From Lumbricus terrestris (taxonomy: Eukaryota; Annelida; Clitellata; Crassiclitellata; Lumbricidae), in contig OX457041.1 of the NCBI GenBank assembly GCA_949752735.1, positions 30,034,900-30,098,899 of the forward strand: a DNA stretch of 64,000 bases, in the 5' to 3' direction. Each line of letters starts with the position of its first letter. The first letter of the stretch is position 1. Of the stretch, positions 38,034-50,903 are shown piece by piece. Made by a program: the position numbers and the translations under genes. The notes beneath the pieces were generated by a model that made no database searches, had not been told where the DNA came from, and saw nothing but the letters and a program-made list of their open reading frames with translations.

Positions 38034-38819
38034 CACTGTGTCCGGATAAAAAGTAGCCCCCCAAAAAAGTGTAATAACTCGGTCAAAACTCTTAGGATTT
38101 GTCTGAAATTTTAAACAGAGCAACAGTGACCATATCTACACGAGATCCTAAAGCCGATTAGAAATATTCGTGAGTTTGTCAAATTTATGAGCGTTTAAAA
38201 TGCAGCACCAAAAAATTGAACTTTCCAACATGAAAAACCTGAAAAGAAGTGAAATTCAGCTATATCCGGTGTTCAAAATGTCCTCCTTGTTCACGGAAAC
38301 ACGACCGTAGACGTAGACGCTACTGTTTGATGGTCCGGTCGATGATCACTTGGTTAAACATCTGCCACTCTTCAATCAGACGCGCCCTACGCCCTACGGC
38401 TATCGATGTCATGAATACGCGTGAACGAAAAACGCGCCCATCCAGTAAATGCACCCATTACTCCGGATCGAGGTCTGGACTGCTGGGCGGCCACAGCTGC
38501 GGGTATGAAGCCGAGTGTATCCCTGGACAACTACTACGTCTACGGTCGTGTGTTCGTGAACAAGAAGGACATTTTGAGCACCATATAATAGCTGAATTTT
38601 ACTTCTTTTCAGGTTTTCCATGTTGGAAAGCTCAATTTTTTGGTGCTGCATTTTAAACGCTCATAAATTTGACAAACTCACGAATATTTCTAATCGGCTT
38701 TAGGATCTCGTGTAAATATGGTCACTGTTGCTCTGTTTAAAATTTCAGACAAATCCTAAGAGTTTTGACCGAGTTATTAAACTTATTTGTGGGGGCTACT
38801 TTTTTATCCGGACACAGTG
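38034..38819 (-). mobile_element. Tc1/mariner-type element, 786 bp, defective
   Basis: TA at both edges (38032-38033 and 38820-38821). The TIRs are about 215 bp long and begin CACTGTGTCCGGATAAAAAG. The internal part on the minus strand retains a decayed transposase piece with a WPP-SPDL-type segment near 38440-38510, in mixed frames. Non-autonomous. Confidence 0.85.
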
Positions 38820-38874
38820 TATATGCGCCTATGCATGCACAGGCTCTATATATGTATTCCTAGGCATTCATGTA

Positions 38875-40028
38875 CAGGGCGGGCTAAAAAATAGGTTTTT
38901 ACTAATATCCTGGCCAGAAGTAAGAATTTCGAAATGACATTTTACATTCTTAAAGACAATTCATACTTACACATTATGGCCAGATTTCATCAAAAATATT
39001 TCAAACAGAGCAGAAGTTACACCACTTTTAGTGAGGCCACCCACCGGCTTTTTAGATTCAAAAACATAAAGCAAAAAGTATTTAAAAAAACATATTATTT
39101 AGTCACATCTCAAATAACTGTTGTGAAATGAACTTGATAGTGCTTCACAACTTGTGTTCAATGTGCCCACCACCAGTGCCAAAACTTCTTTTGAGTCTCT
39201 TTGCAAAGTTCTTGATGGTCCTGTTGACGCGTTCCAAAGGCAAATCTTCCCATATCAATTCCAATGCGCCAATCAATTCTCTTGCTACTCCTGGTTTTGG
39301 TTGCATATTGTGACATTTCTCCAGCATTGCTCTCCACAATTGATTATCAATCCATCTGGTTCAAATCCGGAGACTTGGGTCATTGGCTTTCTCAATGAAA
39401 CCAGAACAATCAACATTGAGCCGATCTCCTTTCATTCACGGCAAATCTCTTAGCTCTCAGCTTATGGTAACTCTTAATTTCTGCGCTCTCATTGTTTATC
39501 AGAGTAAACGTTGCTCATAGCTGTATATCTCCAGGATCTTGCTCAAGAGGTGTCTGAATACGCATTTTTTCTGTCACTGACACGTTGCCCATTTTAATTT
39601 TTTTAGAAATTTGAATTTCATTGTCTTAATAGCAGAATTATGAATCTGATAGATTCCGCGTTTACCATCTTGATTGTCAACTTGCTAAGGGACTTCACGG
39701 TGATGTGCAGCTACGCTGGTAGGCCTACCTTGTTTCTTTGTTAAAATAGTAATAACAATGATCATCTGGCAATATCAAGGCTATTTGATAAAAAAATTGA
39801 GATGAGACATAACAAAAATCGTGTTTTTGATACTTTTTGTTGCGTTTTTGAATCGTCAAAAAACGTGATCTAACTAAAAGTGATATATTCTGTTTGAAAT
39901 ATTTTGATTGATGAAATTTGGCCATAATGTGTAAATATGAATTGTCTTTAAGGCTGTAAAATTTTATTTCGAAATTCTTACTTCTGGCCAAAATATTGGC
40001 AAAAGCCTCAGGTTTTTTGCCCACCCTG
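38875..40028 (-). mobile_element. Mariner-like element, 1154 bp, with transposase remnant
   Basis: TA at both edges (38873-38874 and 40029-40030). Termini CAGGGCGGGCTAAAAAA and inverted CAGGGTGGGCAAAAAACC. The inverted ends extend about 230 bp. Confidence 0.85.
39145..39339 (-). pseudogene. Mariner-like transposase C-terminal fragment
   Basis: It reads LIWEDLPLERVNRTIKNF and then FGTGGGHIEHKL before the stop, matching the usual C-terminus (GGGHIE) of one mariner/IS630 transposase group. Upstream catalytic parts are degraded. Confidence 0.7.
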
Positions 40029-40117
40029 TAGATTCCTTCAAAGACACACAGACTGGCTGCAGACGATCTGCCAGACGTCTAGGTTAATAAATGTCGAACT
40101 CAAAGCACGAAGACCTC

Positions 40118-40470
40118 CTCTTCGTCGTCGTCGTCGTCGTCGTCTTCTTCTTCTTCTTCTTCTTCTTCTTCTTCTTCTTCTTCTTCTTCTTCTTCTTCTT
40201 CTCCCTCCTTCTCCAACCCCTCGTTTTCCTCCTCCTCCTCCTCCACGTTCTCCTCCTCCTCCTCCACGTTCTCCTCCTCCTCCTCCACGTTCTCCTCCTC
40301 CTCCTCCACGTTCTCCTCCTCCTCCACGTTCTCCTCCTCGATTTCCTCTTCCTCATTCTTCTTCTTCTTCTCGATCGTCGTCGTCCTCCTCCTCGTCTTC
40401 CTCCTCGTTCTCTTCCTCCTCATTTTCGTTCTCCTCGTTCTCCTCCTCCTCCCTCCTGCGTCTTTCCGTC
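40118..40470. repeat. Pyrimidine triplet repeat (GTC)(TTC)(CTC) block
   Basis: TTC run 40142-40201, then an 18-24 bp repeat of TCCTCCTCCACGTTC. The poly-Leu and poly-Glu frames are by-products. Confidence 0.93.
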
Positions 40471-41039
40471 TGGCCATCTATTGTCTAGTTAAAATCCAGT
40501 CGCTTCCGAGTTTGAGGCTCTATAGACAAGCTCACGAAGTACAGCAGCTCTCGCACTCTTCATGTCAGCTCTTTAGCAAACAGTGTACACTTTCATTTGC
40601 TAATGATAATCTTATGCACTCATGATGTAGCAATCATTTTAACTACAGTACTGTTGTGTAGATGTTATAATGATATATTCTAAATGTTTTGTATCGTATA
40701 TAACTATATATCATGTATATTACGTTTATGATATATATATATATATATATATATAGTAAATGTTTTGTATCGTATATATGATCATGTATCCTACGTTCGT
40801 CCATTCTCCTCCGTCGTCGTCAGCAGATGGCATATCGCTCGTTCGAAGTTTCTTCGAAGAATTGAAGGAAATCTAAGCAGACGAACGGTTTTTAGTCCAC
40901 GGCAGCCAGACAGAAACTGATCGATCGTTGTCTATCCACAGATCGGATATCGGATAAATTGGTTCCCACGTAGTTCCACGGTCGGTTCCCACAGACCCCC
41001 TCTAACCCTCAAAACTTAATTCCTCTCTTCGAATGCTTC

Positions 41040-41069
41040 TGATGCAGTTGCTGCTGCTGCTGCTGCAGC

Positions 41070-41110
<41 letters not shown>
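41040..41110. repeat. (TGC)n microsatellite
   Basis: About 20 TGC/TGT triplets. Confidence 0.9.
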
Positions 41111-41479
41111 CCGATGATGCATACGTCCATGTGTTCCAAAAGCGTCGAGTTCGCTGCTGCACTGCGTTGCTTATTGGGTGCTCAACAGGTATTTAACCCG
41201 TGTTTTTTCTTCCGCCGAAGTTGAACAGCGATACACGATAAACGCCAGAGTTGCACCTTGCGCTTCGTAACGGTTGATCAGAGATGTGATACTTATTGTA
41301 GCTTCTTTGAGTTCGACGTTTCATTCTACTTTTCATAAGCATGCTTGTTTAAGATTTCTGGGAAAATATACTGTATGTTATTCATCATTTTGTTGTCACT
41401 CGTTAAGCCAATTTTCAACTGTTTGTCGCAAGTAGGCCTAATCACTTGTCAGCATGACCACTTGACCATTGACTATATA

Positions 41480-41535
41480 GGTACGTAAGTAGGTAGGTAA
41501 GTAGGTAGGTAAGTAGGTAGGTAAGTAGGCAAGTA
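41480..41535. repeat. GTAGGTAG-type tandem repeat
   Basis: Repeated GTAGGTAGGTAA units of 12 bp. Confidence 0.85.
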
Positions 41536-41739
41536 ATCAAGAATATTCTTTACTAGACTACAAGGAAGCGCACAATATAGTTCACAAAAGAAAGAAATAG
41601 GAGAAATAATTAGGCAAAGTAATACAACATTACCATAGTAAAACTTCTTTGGCAAAGGCATCGACTCTCTAGGTAGGGTTAGAACATGTGGCTGGGTCGA
41701 GTATTGTATGGAATTACCTTTTGGGGAGGGATCGAGGAG

Positions 41740-42240
41740 GTCGTGAAGACTGAAGAACGTGACAAGGGTTAAAGATTGACATATAGCGGAAAAGAGCAGT
41801 CAGCACTCGAACAGAGTTCATCGAAAGTTGGTATACGGAGGAAGTCTGAACCATGAGCCAATTTTCTCAGAAGATCGTTAAGGCGTTTACACTCCATGAC
41901 ATTTGCAAATCCTCATCAAACAGAGGAGCCGCATAAAGTTTAGTCTTGCGATGGTGGTAGCTCTAACAACGTCAAACATACGTTGACCTTGGAGACCGTG
42001 ATGTGCGACCAGAACACGTATACAGCGAACGTGAATTGCTTTGCAGCATATTTTGTCAATATGAACCTCAAAGCCAATTCGATCAGAGATGGTGACACCT
42101 AAAATAGCCATCTCCTGGACCCACTCGATGCCCGAGATGGAGGAAGGGCAATAGCCGTGGACCCAGGTCGCCTGACGACCATTTCTCTGGTCTTTGCTTG
42201 ATTCAATTTAAGATTGCTAATGGATTCCCATTTTGAGACA
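41740..42240 (-). pseudogene. Non-LTR retrotransposon RT fragment (post-RT connection region)
   Basis: The minus frame has WVQEMAILGVTISDRIGFEV, then HIDKICCKA, with GLQGQRMFDVVRATTIARL downstream. The pattern LGVTI ... HI ... A ... L..V..A is the conserved region after the YADD box in jockey/CR1-like RTs. Several frameshifts. No YADD is seen. Confidence 0.65.
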
Positions 42241-42249
42241 ATTATGGTC

Positions 42250-43930
42250 AAGTAGGCCTATCAAGTACAGAAAGAGTGGAGTCGATGCAGGAAGAAGAAA
42301 TCAGCAAGTAGCTGTCGGCGGCATATTTAAGGAGACTGTTTCCACTGAATTTAGGTTTAAGACTCGAAATGGCTATGACAAAATCAGTGGGACCAAGACC
42401 AGAGCCTTGCAATACATTTATGATATATGCCTACATAATGAGGAGATTTCACCCCAGATTTAGTGCAGACGCTCGTGCAAAAAAAGAAATACCCAGTTGT
42501 AAAAATCCGGAAAGGCTTGGAATGCTAGTTGATCGACTATAGGTGCTTATGTCTGATCGCATAGAAAACCCTATAGGAGGGAATGATGGAATAGTAACTA
42601 ATGAGCCTGTATCGTTTTATACAGCCAGGCGCACTGGCCATATGACCGATAAAGGTTAGCTTAGCTATATTGATTCGAGTCGAATCTTTAAAAAAAATCA
42701 ATTTCAATTGACAACCTCTGATCTGCCACTGAATTCCGCTTACCTGCAAGTCACGTAGCCTATATCTGAGAGCATGCATGGTCGGCTATATAGTTCGGTG
42801 ACATCCGATGCACCACTTGTAATGAGTTGCAATTATACAGTCCTCCCCAGTTAGTATACAATATACAGGCTTGCTTGTGAACTGTAGACCTTTTTGCAGT
42901 TCAATGTTAGACTACTATTTTTCATGACTATACATTGAGTTACATGTCATTCACCTCTATTCTGTGTTTGATATATCATATGGCCAATCATCATCTAAGT
43001 TTGTACGGGTACGACTGAAAGGAAATTTTTGTGTCCATTAAGCAACCTCTTTTCAAATTCCATTCGATCTTGAAATCTTTTATTCAGAATTTAATCTGCA
43101 CACGAAAGGAATGAAGTAAAACGAAATACGGTAGGCCTACAGGGGCTATACTCTTTAACTTTCAAGAAAGTTGGTTAATTGCCATAATAATATGATCGTT
43201 TGAATAAATTATATTTTGCATAACTATATTCTCACGCGGAAAGTATTCGTGCGTTTCAAAATCGGATGAACACCCGCAGAACTTTCGCTCCTTGTAGCGA
43301 TCGCCTACTGCAGTGCGTTGCTGATCATGTAGGCCTACGTAGCGCAAAGCACGCATGCAGACATTGCAGATTTGCCTCTGGTGCATGGGGCATGCAGAAG
43401 CCGACTCTGCCGATTAATTTATAGTTTGCGAAAATCTGGATTTCCCTATCACCTCTCAATCTCTGCAGCGACCTACGCGCCGCAGTGTAAACGCAAATCG
43501 CATCGTGCATCGAATGAGTATAGCCCTATACGACTTCAAAATCAACGCCAATAAAATAATCCTTTAGAAGACTTTTGATTAAGACTGCGTTGTGTGGACA
43601 GAATGATCGTTTTATTCATTCTGTGGTTGCATGATCTGACCTAGAGCCAAAGCAATTTCTTCATCGCGTGCGGATTTCTCCTTCTTAATTATCTGCCTTC
43701 GTGCTTGTGTGTTGACTAAACAACGCTGAGCTGTTATCCTACATGTATTTTAGTTCGTTGTGCAGCCACTCGATGCCATTTCGTATAGGCCTACAGTCGT
43801 GTCCACAAACCATAATAATTTTTTGTGCACATTCTGGTCGTGTTGACAACTTCTTTCTCTAAGCATTCGTAGGACTCCTTTGCTCCTCTTTTCTTTTTGA
43901 ATTCCAACGGATTGCCACCAAAGTAGCCTA
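42250..43930. other. Intergenic, no gene seen
   Basis: Only short frames without domain or splice context on either strand. Confidence 0.45.
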
Positions 43931-43933
43931 ATC

Positions 43934-44416
43934 CAAGGGCGGATACAGAAATTTTCGAAGGAAGGGGGCAAAATTTTCGGTCTTGGACAGGGGAACATTG
44001 GTTGCCGAAAATTCTGATGACCTTTTTTTCTCTTTTTTAGTCATTCGTCCATTTTCCAAGAAAAAGATACCGTTTTAGCCGCCAAAATAGTTGATGACCT
44101 TTTTTAGTCATCAGTCATCCTCAGTGTGAGAATTGTGTAAAAATAACTGGGGGGGTTGGCCTATGTTAAACTTTGAATTGGGGTGTGAAAAACAGAGTTT
44201 ACTATGGGGCACTAAGAAAGACTTGGGGGGTTGAAACCCCCCAACCCCCCCGGCAATTCTCACCCTGGTCATCCTAGTCGGAGAGTATACCAGCATCTCT
44301 AGTATCCTGCTTTTCTCTCCCGCTGCATTGATTTAATGGCTTGTTGAAACCAAATGGGGAGGGGCCACGTCCCATGTACTTTTTAAATGGGATTGACCCC
44401 ACTGGATCCGCCCCTG
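43934..44416. mobile_element. MITE of the GGGCGGAT(A/C)C family
   Basis: Ends CAAGGGCGGATACAG and GGATCCGCCCCTG. Internal phrases (GATGACCTTTTTT, TAGTCATTCGTCC) are shared with 49456-49737. A 200-bp segment (about 44130-44275) in the middle looks like a further insertion. Confidence 0.65.
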
Positions 44417-44779
44417 TTTCAACTGTTTCTGCCTTTGCGATGTCAAGGGATATTCTATCTCCTTAAATTTATCCGGGGGATGGAATATAGATCTACCGGA
44501 TATAGAGAATCCGGTGGGTTAAACCATTCTATCCCAATTATTGAAAAATGCGTATAATTGAAAAATCTATTCTCTAATCAAAATTCAAAGTGATTCTAGT
44601 TGTTTTAAGTGTCTTAAGCAATGTTCAGAACAAGTCAATTCGAATTTAATCAGTGTCTAGAGATGTTCTTAAGTGTTCTAGATGTTCTAGGTGCTCTAAT
44701 ACCAAAGCCAACAAAATTACATTTATCTAGTGGAAATAAACATACCTGTTATTGTAATTGTTCAAACAAAAGCAAATGG

Positions 44780-45105
44780 AAGTTAATTTGCAAAAATTAA
44801 AACATGGGCAGGGTGGGCTGAGGGTGGGATGGGGAGTGGGGAGAGGCGGGGTGGTGCAGAGTATGGGCGGAGTGTGGTTGTGGGCGTGGAGGGGCGGGAT
44901 GAAGCGGAATTGCGTTGCGGGCGGAGTGGGGTTGCGGGCGGGGTAAGGTTGGGGCGGGATGGGTGGTGCGAGAGTTTATGGGTGGGGCGGGTGGGGAGAC
45001 ACGACAATGCGAACTTTGCCGGGGAACGCTGAGCAAGACTGGGTGGAGCGAAAACCCTAAATTTCCCCGGGAAACGCCGGGCACCACAGATATATATATA
45101 TATAT
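44780..45105 (-). repeat. Inverted relative of the 30575 repeat
   Basis: A purine-rich GGGGTGGG-type core, then AAATTTCCCCGGGAAACGCC and GGGCACC, and a TA run at 45091-45112. Confidence 0.55.
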
Positions 45106-45184
45106 ATATATAGCTTATATTCATACTCAAAGGTTGACTGTTGGTTGACGTTATTGACGCTTATTCTGTTGTTAATTTAAACAA

Positions 45185-45616
45185 GGGGCCGTCCATAAAG
45201 TACGTCACGCTCCAGGGGGGAGGGGGTGTAAGAAAGTGTGACAGTTTGTGACAGGGGGAGGAGGGTCAGGCAATGTGTGACGTCACACATTTATTTTTTT
45301 ATTTTTTATTTATTTTTTTGTTCTTAGTACCTAAAATCCGACCCGGCCCGGCCAGGCGTGTCTAAAACCCGGCCTGGTGGGATAAAAGTTGATTTCCCGT
45401 CACTATCAAAGCGTTTAGGGACACACGTCACTCTCAGATGGATTAGGGATAGTATCCTAGGGTTTAGAGGGTTAGGCAAATGGTTATGTTTTTAAATTTT
45501 TTTTCCGAAAGTGTGACGTACTTTAGGGGGGGGGTCCGAGATTTGTGACAGTTTGTGACAGGGGGGAGGGTCAAAAATGGTCAAAAATAGCGTGACGTAC
45601 TTTATGGACGGCCCCC
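45185..45616. mobile_element. MITE with GGGGCCGTCCATAAAGTACG ends
   Basis: About 26-bp inverted ends (GGGGCCGTCCATAAAGTACG...) plus subterminal GTGACAGTTTGTGACAGGGGG on both sides. About 432 bp. No clear target duplication. Confidence 0.75.
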
Positions 45617-45711
45617 AATTAAGTTATCAATGGATTGAAAATGAGTAACGTCATTCTAGATATTGGGATCGGATCTCTTGTTGCCTAAGCAGAGTAAGAA
45701 GAGATTGGTTC

Positions 45712-46385
45712 CAGGCCAAAAATCAATGACAATTCTTAGCCCGATATTCTTTGCATAGCCTACTTCACATTCGCGTCCTACTGCGACTTAGGTCGCTCAA
45801 GACACCCGACCTTCGTGTACGGATGATGACAACACGGTTCGGTGAACGCGCATTCTCGGCTATAGCCTACTGTTCACAGATATAATGCCCTATTATACTG
45901 GAACAGTCGTCCACCGGACATCAGAATGATCAGATTGGCCGCCTCATGCAGTGGACTCTTTCATCAAATCGAAACTTAGCCTGAATCTGATTTGTTTGCT
46001 ACGGCCGCTGGTCCCGCCGTTATAGACGTCTTTGAGGCGCCCTTGTAGCGGCTTGTTCCCGGCGCCACGTAAATTGTCAATATTATTATATTATTCACAA
46101 GTCTACAGATGTGATCTTTTTTTTATCATATCCTTGAGATCATCCATTTCCGCTTGATACGATGACGACGACGCAAATACGATGAATCCCTTCGTCTCAA
46201 CTCTGTATATATACCGGTACTAAAAAATATGTGACCGAAGAAACGACCACTTGATTTATGTCTGCTGTCTATGGGTTGGGGTCACGAATCGCGATGATAA
46301 TAATATGATTACGCGAATGTGAAGTAGGCCTAGGCTAAGAATATCGGGCTAAGAATTTTCACTGATTTCTTGGCCCGTAGCCAAT
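45712..46385. mobile_element. Probable TIR element, about 670 bp
   Basis: The first 70 bp (AGCCCGATATTCTTTGC, then TACTTCACATTCGCG) recur inverted at 46312-46380 with small gaps. No coding frame. Confidence 0.55.
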
Positions 46386-46567
46386 CTCTCACTTTGCCTA
46401 TAGCCTACTATGATCGAGGGTGAATTCTATTGACCGTGAAGAATGTGACTCGATCACCTTGGCCTGTTAAATGCATGGTCCATATATTTATAGACCTATG
46501 CATATTACGCAGATATAGGCCTATATGTAATTTTATGCATAGGCTATCTATATTATATTTGCACATG

Positions 46568-48183
46568 CATGGTGGGCAAAAAAGACCCCTACGGTATTTT
46601 GCCAATATTTTTGCTAGAAGTAAGAAAATCGAAATGAAATTTTAGTCTTAAAGACAATTCATATTTACACATCATGGCCAGATTTCTTCAAAAATATTTC
46701 AAACGGAACAAAAGTTATATCACTTTTAGTGACCCCATCCACCGTTTTTTGACGATTCAAAAACGTGACACAACAAAAGTAGCCATGGGCGGAGACTTTG
46801 GCGGAGACTTGCGGGGTACGAAAACGAGCAGTCGAAGATTTTGGGCGGACGAATGGCTGAGTCGCCGACGAAATTTTTCATCTTTTTGCCGGCAAAAATT
46901 TGTGACGACCTTTTTTAGTCATCCGTCCGGAATGTCGATGAGAAAGCCCAATTTTCTCTGCCAAAAAGTTGCTGACCTTTTTTACATTTAACGATTGGGG
47001 GAAATGCATGGGCCGGAGGGGACAGGTGGACGGTCCCCGTCCCCCTGTTCCCTCCATAAGTCTCCGCCAATGAAAAAGTGGCAAAAAACGATTTTATTAA
47101 GGGACAGGTGGACGGTCCCCGTCCCCCTGTTCCCTCCATAAGTCTCCGCCAATGAAAAAGTGGCAAAAAACGATTTTATTAAGTCACATCTCAAATAACT
47201 GTTGCCAAATGAACTTGATAATGCTTCACACCTTGTGTTCAATGTGCCCATGTGCACCACCAGTGTCACAACTTCTTTTGATTCTCTTTGCAAAGTTCTT
47301 GACGACCCTGTTTTTTTAAATTTATTTTTCCTCAACCAAAACAACAAACAAACATGATATAATTATGCGTTCCAAAGGCAAATCTTCCCATGTTAACTCC
47401 AATGCGATCATCAATTCTCTTAACGCTCTTGGTTTTAGTTGCAGATTGTGATATTTCTCCAGCATAGCTCTCCGCAATTGATTATCAATCCATCCGGTTC
47501 AAATCCGGAGATTCTGGGCCATTATCATTCTCAATGAAGCCAGAACAATCGACATTGAGCCGATTTCCTTTCATCCACGGCAAATCTCTTAACTCTCAGC
47601 TTGACTCTTAATTTTTACGCTCTCACTGTTTATCAGAGTAGGCCTAACCGTTGCTCATAGCCTTGTATCTCCAGGATCTTGCTCAAGAGGTATCTGAGCA
47701 CACATTTTATCTGTCATTGACACCTTGAGATTTTTTAAAAAAGAAATTTGAATTTCATTGCTTTAATAGCAAAATTATTAATATGTAAGATTCCTTATTT
47801 ACCAACTTGATTGTCATCTTGCTAAGTGACACAACAGTGACGCGCAGCTACGCTGGTGCCCTGTTTCTTTTAAAATTGTAATAGCAATGATCATCTGGCA
47901 CTATTAAGGCTACCAGATATTTGATAACAATTATTTGAGATGAGATATAATAAAATCGCGTTTTTGCTACGTTTTAATGCGTTACGTTTTTGAATTGTCA
48001 AAATCGGTGGGTGGCCTCACTAAAAGCGATGTAACTTTTTTCTGTTTTGAAATATTTTGATGAAATCTGACCATCATGTGTAAATATAAATTGTCTATAA
48101 GGCTGTAAAATTTCATTTCGAAATTCTTGCTTCTGGTCAATTGGCAAAGCACTGTAGGAGGGCATCTTTTTTTACCCACCCTG
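46568..48183 (-). mobile_element. Second copy of the CAGGGTGGGC mariner-like family, with a nested MITE
   Basis: The right end (TACCCACCCTG followed by TA) and the left end (CATGGTGGGCAAAAAAG) match 38875-40028 in reverse-complement pairing, and the interior aligns with it (for example CACAACTTCTTTTGATTCTC). The MITE at 46798-47070 and an 80-bp tandem duplication (47021-47180) interrupt it. Confidence 0.75.
46798..47070. mobile_element. MITE with TTGGCGGAGACTT ends
   Basis: Left TTGGCGGAGACTTGCGG and right AAGTCTCCGCCAA. It contains GACGACCTTTTTTAGTCATC as in the other hAT-like MITEs here. A degenerate relative starts near 32543. Confidence 0.6.
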
Positions 48184-48185
48184 TA

Positions 48186-49455
48186 TATGCTAATAAACAT
48201 AAAAAATTATTTACGCGGACCAGCGGTGAAGTAGGCTACATGTACCCGGTAGTTGAAGGCGCTACCTTTATGAACTGGGCCTACATTGACACGTGTGACC
48301 TACACATTTCCATGCTACACAAACACTGTGGACATTCGGAACTGAAGGCCAATCAGTCTCAGCTTACGGTTGACCATTGAAGCGTAACCGTTGGCCATAT
48401 CCGACCTTAGTAATCGTGATTTCCACATTTCCAGAGCGTCACTCGAAAGCGAAGCGCAGGGCACCAGCTTATTCACAAGCACTGAACTTAGCAGGACTTG
48501 GAACGCGTCTTTTCCACGGATCATGGTGTTGACCTCAGCCTATCACTTAAAAAGTCGAATGATTGACTGAGGGACGTGTCTTCTTATAATAGACTCATCA
48601 CTACAATTAAGAACAGGTCTCCGAGTTATCGACGCTGCACTTATTTCCTTAAATCACGTTATTGGCAACGGCTGACGGCTGAAGACCAAGTGGAATTTAC
48701 CATTCAAAGACACGTACACAGTTCTGGCTTCTTCTAATCCAATCAATATTCAAACAACAGTGCATGATCCATGCAATTTCAGCATGTAACCCGTGTAAAC
48801 ACTTTCATTATTCATGGAATAATTGACTTTATTAATGGAATAAATGGACTTAATATCTTTTCCTCAAAAGTTTTAGAATTTTAAATTGTTAAGAATATCA
48901 CTTGTTAAGAATATCACTTGTTGGTTTGTAATAAACCTCTAAGAAATTACTGCTTGGTGATTTGTGGAATTTAATTTCAGGAATATAGGCCTAGAATACA
49001 CTGGTGCCCACAAATCATTTGAAGTCACCCCATCACATCGTACCAGGTACGTGAATGCGAGAAGGACAAACTATTTTAAGGCACCGGAGCACAATGAACC
49101 AGACAAGGATTTTTTCTATTTATAGAATGTTTTGTCTACTGTGAGATGGACTCATAGCAAGTTGCCTGCGAACTTTGGTCGACAAATGCCGCATTTAAAG
49201 CTGACGGCGGAAGACCAAAGACGCAACTCGAGAAGACTATAGATATAGACGCGCTCTAGAGTTCGACTATTTCCGTTTTCGCTCAAGTTTTCGTCTGAAT
49301 TTCAAGAGAGGAGCACCATGAAGCTGTTCAACTGTTCATACTTGATGGGTACATCAGCATTCTATGAACATTAATTCAGTATAATGATTTATTGATATAA
49401 TGATTTGACACGCATTCAAGCATAGGCTACGCGCGTCCATGCAGGTATGAATATG
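48186..49455. other. Intergenic, no gene seen
   Basis: No supported exon. About 48425-48470 resembles 34405-34455 and is probably a dispersed repeat. Confidence 0.4.
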
Positions 49456-49737
49456 CAAGGGCGGATACAGAAATTTTAGAAGGGGGCCAAAATTTTCGGT
49501 CTTCGTCGCCGGAAAATCTGATGACTTATTTTAGTCATTCGTCCAATTTCCGGAATTTTAGCCGCCAAATAGTTGATGACCTTTTTAGTCGTCAGTCATC
49601 CTGGTCGGAGTAATGCATGCTTTTCTCTCCCGCTGCATTGATTTAATGGCTTGTTGATGAAACCAAATGGGGGGGCACGTCCCATGCACTTTTTAAATGG
49701 GGGCCATGGCCGGATTGGCCCCCTTGATCCGCCCCTG
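49456..49737. mobile_element. hAT-type MITE, 282 bp, GGGCGGATAC family
   Basis: Ends CAAGGGCGGATACAG and TTGATCCGCCCCTG. The perfect 8-bp duplication TGAATATG lies at 49448-49455 and 49738-49745. Confidence 0.92.
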
Positions 49738-49825
49738 TGAATATGCATGTAAGCTCTTTGTAGGGCCTATATCTGCCAGCAATTTGGCCACCCAACACGC
49801 CTAAGTCTATTCGATCATCATCATT

Positions 49826-50051
49826 TGGGGGCCCGGTAGAGTAATGGTTAACACGCTGGCCAAGAGTGCGAGAGGTAGTCAGGTAGCAGCTTCGAGCCCC
49901 CGTTGGGCGGATATGCTTTACAGGCTGCTATTAGCGCCGTGTGATTGCAAAGCTGTCTGTTCAGTTAGTAGTTAAGTTTAATTAAGATTACTGCATAACT
50001 TGTAAATGTAAAGCGCAGTGCGTTTTCAGGCGCTCAATTAAAGAAAAGATG

Positions 50052-50147
<96 letters not shown>

Positions 50148-50150
50148 ACA
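49826..50150 (+). repeat. tRNA-derived SINE with (ATT)n tail
   Basis: The head GGGGGCCCGGTAGAGTAATGG contains an A-box-like TAGAGTAATGG. About 50 bp later comes a B-box-like GCTTCGAGCCC. A unique body ends near CAGGCGCTCAATTAAAG, then (ATT) units from 50049 to 50146. RNA polymerase III transcription is inferred. Confidence 0.75.
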
Positions 50151-50255
50151 ACCCTAATGTCTAGGCTACTATCGACATATTAATGTGCCACACAGTCTCA
50201 TCTGCTGCAGGTCGCTTCCATCTGTCGTTCCACGGCTCGTTTTGCCGGATTGTAA

Positions 50256-50256
<1 letters not shown>

Positions 50257-50341
<85 letters not shown>

Positions 50342-50459
50342 CAGTTACGATTTAGTTTTTACATATAAATTTTAGTTTGTTTAGGGTGGCCGGTCCATGG
50401 CCCCGGGTAATCCAGACAAGGTGCCCTGGAAGGCAACAGCGTTGTAGCGCTGTATAGTG

Positions 50460-50531
<72 letters not shown>
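50257..50531. repeat. Two further (ATT)n tails, probably SINE 3' ends
   Basis: ATT runs at 50257-50338 and 50460-50531. The sequence before the second (GCAACAGCGTTGTAGCGCTG, then TATAGTG) looks like a SINE 3' end. Confidence 0.65.
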
Positions 50532-50903
50532 TTGTCTTTCTCCATCTCGGTTTCCCACTTATCCGAAATTCTCCAAGACTCCATCCACTCATTAACCTAT
50601 GTGCTGCATCAACAATTTTCAATAACTGCCAAAAGATATTCTCCGGTTTTGTCACCTCATAGCTTATTATACCTTATAGCTTATCTCTCTTCTTCCTTCT
50701 CTCCTCTTAAAACCTGCCTCTTCTCGCGTGGTCTTGCGCACTATAGGAGCGCCTCTGGACTGTTCACCCTTCTAGATTCGCTTTGTAGATGACTAAATAC
50801 GATACAATACAAGACAATATACAATTATGAATTTAATCGGTTGCTAGTGTGAAGTTTGAACTGATTGTTGTAAAGTGTCAGAAATATTATACATATATAT
50901 GCT

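Noticed and set aside
49826..49900. Possible tRNA gene
   Set aside because: A- and B-box-like words are present, but no cloverleaf can be closed with confidence, and the body plus ATT tail is that of a SINE.
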